Of a DNA stretch of 64,000 nt, positions 57,721 through 64,000 are shown in pieces. How positions within the stretch are numbered: position 1 is the stretch's first letter; every line of letters starts with the position of its first letter. The stretch comes from Hexactinellida sp. DTS-2022. Lineage: Eukaryota; Porifera; Hexactinellida. The notes beneath the pieces were generated by a model. That model was given only the letters and a program-made list of their open reading frames with translations, did no database searches and was not told where the DNA came from. The stretch is from the NCBI GenBank assembly GCA_028753945.1, contig JAPNXP010000006.1, positions 2,666,001 to 2,730,000 on the forward strand, given 5' to 3'. The position numbers were made by a program, and so were the translations under genes.

Positions 57721-60700
57721 ATGAATCCAAATGAATATGACGAAATCATTCACTTTCTTCGTGAAGAAAAATATCCTGAAGCATCTCAAGCTTCACGACA
57801 GACAAAATGGAACTACAAAAGAAGAGTGTCTTCCTATTTTATTGGAGATACCAACAGACTTTACAAGGTAATATTGACTTCCTTATTCCCCTAGACCATT
57901 TTTATATATTCCATGGTTTAATTGAATTCTCCCTTTAGAGAGTAAAACTGGAAGGCACAGAAGCAGATTTGGCAGTTCCATTGCAGTCTGAGTTGGACAG
58001 CATCTATGAGAAGTTCCATGACGAAGTCGGTCATCCCGGAATAAATACGACCCTACATTCAGTTCAGCAAAGATACACATGGACAGGCGTTTCCCAAGAC
58101 GTTAAAGAATATGTGAGTTAAATTATCCGGTATACTTTCCTATGTAGCACGTGGTTCGGTCATTGGCCGGACCACTTCTGTATTTTGTACGTAGCTTGTA
58201 AGATTTACCTACCTATCTCGTTTCAATTGAACATTCTTATTTATATTATTCAATTGGGGTATTTTAATTTTGAATCATTTCAAAGGGTATGATGCATTCT
58301 AACTTAATGTATACTAAGTCACCAAAACTATTTGAACAGTATTTTTATTCCTGTTAAAAAATAACAATATACTTCTCGTTAGCGTAATAAAGCCTGCTGA
58401 ATTAAACTACTCTCAAATGACTTTATCTTGTAATATATTTCTTAAATTATACACTAGTAATGGCTTTCTTATATTATTAAGGTAAAGACGTGCCATATAT
58501 GTCAGATGACAGCGGCCTTGCCACCTCAACCGCAAAAGAAACTCCAACCAATACCACCTCCTTCTAAAACGTGGAGACATATAGGAATGGACCTGATATG
58601 CGACCTCCCTGAGAGTGAAGACGGCTACAAACACGTTCTAGTCACTGTATGCTACCTGAGCAAATATGTTGCTGTACGCCCTCTCAAGACCAAGACTTCA
58701 CAAGAAGTTATTCAGAATCTGAAGGACATCTACCTCGATATGGGATTACCTGATATTATCCAGCACGACCAGGGCAAAGAGTTCACAAGCAATGTGAGTA
58801 GTATAATGTAATACTGTTTGTTAGATTAGTGTTAATTAATTAATTAATTCATTCATTAAAATTAAATTACTTATATAATTATCATAATTATCTAATTTTA
58901 CACACTAACATTAATAATTATATTATAGTATGTATTGTTATTTGTATTTATGTATTTATTGTATTTTTATTTATTGTATTTAACAGATATTTAAGGAATT
59001 CAACCAGAAATTGGGTATCGACAATCGTAGCACTCGTGCTTACCACCCCATGGCTAACGGCGTAGTCGAAGCGCACAACAAGATTCTGAAACAGTTAGTA
59101 TTTTGTAATATAATTTTAAGACCAATTTACGTATTATCCATATAGAAAACTGATTAAAATGGAGAGTCAGATAGGGGATCATTGGTCCAAACTGCTCAAA
59201 CAGGCTGTGCTTGCAATGAACTCCTGCAAGAAAAGATCCCTCGGACAAACTCCATTCAAGGTCATGTGGGGAAGAGAGTCCCGGCATCAAGACCTCTTGT
59301 CCACCATTAACGACCTGCATACCAACGATGAGGAAGACTTTGATTTGGAAGAATCGATTTTCTCAGAACTCACAGATCCACTCGATGATACCGAAGGTAT
59401 AAACGACATCTTTTGCCCACCTCCTGAAAATCCCCTCGAAGAAGTTAGCAACATCGATGAATCTCGAACTTCTACACAGCAATCAGCTATGGACTGCATC
59501 AGTTTTGAACAACTCAAGCAGAAGATACAATATGATAAGAAAGTTAACACTAGTCGGTTAGTTGAACTGCTGACGATATTTAATTCATACATAACACACA
59601 GTCTATCTTGTTACTAAAGTTCGATTCATTCCTTCGATAATAATTATTTCCATAATTATTATCTCTGTAATTAGTACACCTCTAAAGAAGGGTGATAAGA
59701 TCATCTATACCAACATGCCCAAAATAAAACACATGCCCAAAACAAAGAAGCAAACGAAACATCTCGGGCCTTACACGGTGTCGAAATCAACAGAAAGCCA
59801 TGTTATAATTTCTCAAACAGAATTAGGAACGAAGAAGGACAAAAAGATTCCAATCCATATCACAAGAGCTTACTTCGAAAGATCCTCTAGTCCCAAGAAT
59901 ACTAAGAAGAAAGTAAGCCTCGATACTAGCATCGGAATCAACACCTCACAGGTAAATTCATTGTGATTGAGTTGTTATTTAAAAGATAAAATAGTGTTAA
60001 TAGTAAAATATTCCTTTTTTAGATGTACCAGAATCTCTTCGGATTTTCTACGGAATCTATATTTCAACACCTTAATAACTTAAAAGTAAGCTTCCCGTTT
60101 CACATCTATAGTCTAATTTATTTAGTGTAATCTTTATTGACACTCATTGTTATTTTCGCTTTACACCTTCTCTTGACGTCAATCCAGAATATTTGTAACA
60201 TTCCATAATATTTTTCTTATTACAATGTTGTCATTTGTAGGAAATCCTAAAGCAGAATATACGTGGGCAGACCTTCATGACTCCTCTACATGAAGAGCTG
60301 GACCACTTGCTATACAAAGCGCACAGCTACACTCCCAACACGATGTTATTCGAGTATTTGGATGGGGGAAAAGAAGAGGAAGTTGTAAGTTAATTAACAA
60401 TGATTCATACGATAACTACAAATTACCATTTTACCCATTTATTGTAGAAGAGAGATATTATGGAGATTATACTCGGATGGACATCAGATCTCTACCCCAG
60501 CTATACAGATACCCAACGTGCTAGATACACACACAAAGTACTGTATTTCCTGGTAAGTCAAAACTATCTACCAATACACTCATACAACTCAATTCAATTT
60601 AAATTAGTATGTTTGTTTAGTATATCAAAGCAAGTTGTGACATTATAAAAATTCTTATATTTATTAAATGGTAAACAAATTAATATTTTAGGGAATGCAG

Positions 60701-61375
60701 TATCTAAACACAATGCTATGGGAATCATTTCACGACGCAGTTCCGCTTCGTAATCCCTACGACACACTGATGGACCCAAGGATCACAGTGATAGATGAAA
60801 ATTGGCAGCGAAGTAAATGCGATATGTTGGGGATATTATTTGAATCAGTTTCTAGACAACCATTTAATAGCGTTGGGAAGTTACTTAGCGATTTTGAACC
60901 TTGCGATGCGGAACATATCGAAGGAGATGGTAATTGTCTATTTCGATGCATATCCAAATTAATTACTGGGAGTGAAAACAGCCACCTACATCTTCGTTCC
61001 ATCATCTCTCGCTTTATCGCCAGTGAAGGAACAAGGAAACTAGGATGGTATTTTAAAACCAAACGAATGACACCGTGTGAATACCTTAGCACACAAAGAC
61101 TTATGAATCGTGAATCCATTTGGGGAACAGATGTGGAAATTTATGCTGCTTCTGCTATTCTTGATGCCGATGTCTACATTGCCAATAACTTCTACACACC
61201 GAAAGACTCATTAATTCGCGAGGTGCGTTGGAGTTTACACAGAGCCACAGATAAGCCTACAGCCATCCTTTATATCCAAAACTACTTCGACCACTATCAA
61301 CCTGTCGTATCAATGCTGATCACGAATTACAAGACATATGGAACTATTTCAGATGATGTCCAAACGATTGAATAA
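57721..61375 (+). CDS. integrase-OTU fusion transposase of element B
   Basis: Exons 57721-57867, 57939-58112, 58482-58793, 58987-59093, 59146-59556, 59675-59951, 60023-60085, 60241-60384, 60448-60552 and 60692-61375; all introns GT-AG, phases consistent, 807 codons without a stop. Start MNPNEYDEIIHFLREEKYPE. An HHCC finger spans exons 2-3 (FHDEVGH ... TCHICQM). The integrase core has D144 (GMDLICDLPE), D203 (IIQHDQGKEF) and E239 (PMANGVVEAH), so D-x58-D-x35-E, as in retroviral-type integrases. Exons 5-6 carry the GQTPFKVMWGRESRHQDLL block and a basic GPYTVSK segment, the GPY/F-like module. The last exon is an OTU domain: EGDGNCLFRCISKLITGSEN (Asp, Cys) and NYFDHYQPV (His). The integrase cuts and joins DNA; the OTU part may act as a deubiquitinase, an inference from its conserved triad. 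Promoter and expression are unknown. Confidence 0.93.
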
Positions 61376-61606
61376 CAGCTCACAACACTCTATCGAAAGC
61401 GATCAAAGGCAAGGTACATCGAACTTTGTGGGGACCTCTGCTCGAGGTTATTCAGGCAACGCAATCCCAATCATGGTGAGCCCAGATTATGGAAACGTGA
61501 CCTGCAACGGCACATCCCCAGTGGCGAAAGACGAGCTGTTATCTACGATCTAGGATGCAAAAGACTGACGACTAGTATGTAGGTAAATTATCTGTGGAAT
61601 CAAGTG
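61376..61606 (+). other. conserved segment after the OTU stop, element B
   Basis: Follows TAA directly and ends GGAATCAA before GTGAGT, as in element A. The frame one base off stays open: SSQHSIESDQRQGTSNFVGT, SARGYSGNAIPIMVSPDYGN, to TAG at about 61553. Conservation with element A exceeds that of the OTU coding exon. Confidence 0.7.
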
Positions 61607-61720
61607 AGTTAACATTTTTAATTATCTACTAATATACTTTATACTAAGTAATTTTAATTAGTTTCTATTTAGTAAGTCCACCATAGACGATGTAACTTTG
61701 TTACATCGTATATTATTAAG

Positions 61721-61956
61721 TACAGTGAACTCCCGTTATAAGAAATTGCGGACATCGATTTAATATTTGTTTACACCTAATTTGTTATAAGCAGATTAAA
61801 ATTAATTACTCAGAAATTTATGGGGTAAGAAATATCTTCGTTAAAAAGAGATTACATATATGAATTTATTTGATTATAGTATAGTCAAATATAAGGATGT
61901 ACGGACCATTGAACTTTGTTATAAGCCGATTTATATCCGAATTGGAGTTCACTGTA
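61721..61956. mobile_element. pogo-type MITE in element B
   Basis: TACAGTGAACTCCCGTTATA and the complement of TACAGTGAACTCCAATTCGG at the right end. TA at both ends. Confidence 0.85.
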
Positions 61957-62026
61957 ATAGTGTTTAATTTCAGAGTTTGAGTAATTTACTGTAACTTAAC
62001 CTATTTTCCTTTGAGAGTTTTTTTTG

Positions 62027-62155
62027 TACACTGGGAACCGCATTATCAGGGCGCATCAATGCGATGCTCATTCTGTTACACACATACGAACGAAGGCTAA
62101 TTAACTTAAAAATTGGGGCCGATTGAATGGATATAGCTATGCGGTTTCCACTGTA
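62027..62155. mobile_element. short pogo-type MITE
   Basis: TACACTGGGAACCGCAT at the left, ATGCGGTTTCCACTGTA at the right; 129 bp. Confidence 0.75.
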
Positions 62156-62468
62156 TGAATGGAGAGGATAGGGCGGCTGTGTGGGGAAAAAGGAGGAGGC
62201 CCCAAAAATAATAATTGGTTAATAAAATCAAAACTGATTGAAAAAATAGTTTACATTTTACTGATCTTATAAATATATGTATATCTCTTTCTAGACATTC
62301 TCCAAGTTTTAAGTATGATACATTTGAAATAAGTTAATCGTTGTGATTATTTCTTTTAGCTATTATATTGGTAGGCTAGTAACCATAAGTTGTCAGAAAT
62401 CTAGGATATATTATAGAAATTCAGGCGAAATAAAAAGGTTTAGACATTTTTAAAAAATCTTTTATTTC

Positions 62469-62795
62469 GTAACAACAAAGTTTGTTAGAAATATTTTGTT
62501 TGTATTATTTTGTTAATCGTAATCAGATAAGGTAAGTGCTGGCAATTGACGTAATTGACACTGTGTATTATAATTTCGTTTGTGGGCAATACAAAGTTTA
62601 CTTTAATTAAGTAATAGGTAACAAACTTACTTAACTTGACAACAAATTTGGTTTAAAATATTTTGTTAGTATTATTTTGTTAATGTAATCAGATAAGGTA
62701 TGTGTTGACAATTGAAGTAATTGACACTGTATTAGAATTTCGTAGGTTGGCTGTGAAAATTTAATAACTATAAGTAATAGCTAACAAAGCTACAT
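62469..62795. repeat. ~165-bp tandem duplication
   Basis: AATATTTTGTT-GTATTATTTTGTTAAT, AATCAGATAAGGTA and TTGACACTGT occur in the same order in 62469-62634 and 62638-62795. Confidence 0.8.
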
Positions 62796-63000
62796 AATTT
62801 AAATGTTACTATTATATTTATTATTATTCTATTTAAGAAAGTGGGAAGGGGAGAAAAAGAAATGGCGGGAGATATTCTTTTGGAAGGAGGGGGAAATTCT
62901 TACCCTGAGGGGCTTATTGAGGGGGACGATGAGTAGGAGGAGGAGGAGGAGGGAGGACAGGAGGAGGAGGCTGTGGCGAAGGAGGGGGGTTTTGATGGGG
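62796..63000. repeat. purine-rich low-complexity tract
   Basis: GGAGGAGGAGG-type repeats on the plus strand near 62935-62990. The open frame through it is a composition effect and has no family motif. Confidence 0.6.
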
Positions 63001-63429
63001 GTATTATAATAAATTATTTAATGTTGTGTTTTTTTATTTAGTTTATGTATTTATTATTAGGTTTCGTCTTTATATTAATTTAGTATGTTTATTCTGTTTG
63101 TTTGTAATAGTTGTTTTTGTTTTACTTAATTAAAGTTGTGTCTCGGCAATTTTTAGTATTATAACCATATGGTGAATTGGGAAATTAGTAGATTAGGAAA
63201 ACTAGTCAAATCAGATATACATTGGAAATTGGGCGTTTAAGTTGCTATAATTATCAGTAATTTAAATTAATTTAAAAGAGATACTTATTGTAGATAGAAT
63301 ATAACATATAGTGAGACGTTCAAAACAGGTATTCACTCAGAAATTGTTATATACCAGCGTCTCAAAAGAATACAAAATAGCACATCTATGTCTCTGGTTT
63401 ATCTTACTATCGTCTCAAAATTGTTAGAA

Positions 63430-63722
63430 TCTTTTATTCATAATAAAAAGTAAATAAGCGAAAAATTACTTTTATAGTAGCGTCTCAGAATATCACTGTA
63501 TACTTTCTAATAGCACATCCATGGTTTGGTAATGCAATGTCTCAAAATCTCACGCATCTCAAACTTAAATTAAATTCATAATAAAAAGTAAAAATAAGCC
63601 AAAATTTCCTTTTATAGCGTCTCAAAATATCACTGTATAATTTGTAATAGCACATCCATGGTGTATTAAGTGTATCACATAGGCGTCTCAAAATCTCACG
63701 CGTCTCAGAATATCATGCAACA
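63430..63722. repeat. right TIR of element B
   Basis: Inverted copy of 57297-57585: ATAGCACATCCATGGT and GCGTCTCA boxes, ending TATCATGCAACA. Confidence 0.9.
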
Positions 63723-64000
63723 GACCTATTACAGTTCCGATTGTCCGAATTCGTCCTTATTTTACAAACTTGGGCCCTTTGGGAGCAACAAAGTGGCTCA
63801 AATGTGGGAAAACCGTCCTTTTTTTCGAAAATCCAGCAATTCCGACAGAAAATTTGACTTTTTGATATTAGCACCTTCCTAGAGTAACTCAAGGGGAAAT
63901 GGTAGAATGGATTTAACCGATTCAAATTTTAGTAATCTTTATCAATTCTTCAAAACTAAGCTTTTAGTACTATATTATTCTCTATGGGAGCTTAAATATA

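Larger units (their letters stand above)
57297..63722 (+). mobile_element. Ginger-type integrase/OTU element B (apparently intact), TSD GACC
   Basis: Ends TGTTGCATGATATTCTGAGA and its complement; GACC at 57293-57296 and 63723-63726. TIRs of ~290 bp (57297-57585; 63430-63722) consist of two tandem ~145-bp units, each with GATATTCTGAGACGC boxes and CCATGGATGTGCTATTA; the right side has a partial third unit near 63340-63430. 6426 bp with one ten-exon gene. Internal MITEs lie only in the 3' non-coding part. Confidence 0.95.

Noticed and set aside
57721-61375. Retrovirus or LTR retrotransposon because of the retroviral-type integrase
   Set aside because: No reverse transcriptase, gag or protease; the unit has TIRs, introns and a 4-bp TSD, so it is a DNA transposon.
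62803-63009. Arg-rich 68-codon ORF
   Set aside because: It is a translation of GGAGGA repeats and has no counterpart in element A.

Overview
This is an AT-rich eukaryotic, almost certainly metazoan, window. It holds two recognisable host genes in a dense bed of nested DNA transposons. Evidence for an animal: a 5' exon of the GTPase gene DRG2 (4322-4638, minus) ending in a GTGAGT donor; an intronless FAM102/EEIG1 homologue (24297-25220, minus); GT-AG introns throughout; and a transposon mix (hAT, PIF/Harbinger, MULE with FLYWCH or SWIM fingers, THAP/P elements, Ginger-type integrase elements with an OTU domain, pogo/mariner MITEs) typical of marine invertebrates. A sponge or cnidarian would fit, but the sequence alone does not decide it. 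I saw no rRNA, tRNA, CRISPR or prokaryotic gene.

Layout. 1-2905: a ~140-bp repeat array broken by a TA-flanked MITE, then a decayed MULE and a ~31-bp tandem array. 3409-4638: nested MITEs lying in DRG2 intron 1, then DRG2 exon 1. 5255-11537: a pogo-type MITE, a hairpin repeat, a SWIM-type MULE with TIRs, and a broken Harbinger element (Myb-like protein plus DDE transposase). 11930-20744: MITEs around a broken copy of an uncharacterised gene family and a broken hAT; a perfect 105-bp inverted repeat encloses the hAT. 20742-25220: more MITEs, a MULE fragment and FAM102. 25795-30081: a foldback element, then a complete MULE with an 8-bp TSD. 30768-39000: P-superfamily elements, one with THAP domain, TIRs and TSD, and another fragment interrupted by a P-like foldback. 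39010-42930: a ~3.9-kb imperfect palindrome.

43090-63722 is the most notable part: two Ginger-type elements ~4.5 kb apart in opposite orientation. The right copy (57297-63722, TSD GACC) carries ten exons that splice conceptually into an uninterrupted 807-codon frame: HHCC zinc finger, D,D35E integrase core, C-terminal region, and an OTU cysteine-protease-like domain with its D, C and H motifs. The left copy (43090-52766, TSD GTAC) has the same ten exons, but frameshifts, a stop, a P-like foldback in exon 7 and a hAT in intron 4 have inactivated it; its OTU exon is still open. Both share a subterminal repeat plan and a strongly conserved segment after the OTU stop codon.

Many insertions can be dated relative to each other because the window also holds the corresponding empty sites. 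No experiment, alignment or database search was run: exon limits come from splice consensus and comparison of the two Ginger copies, and family names come from recognised motifs.
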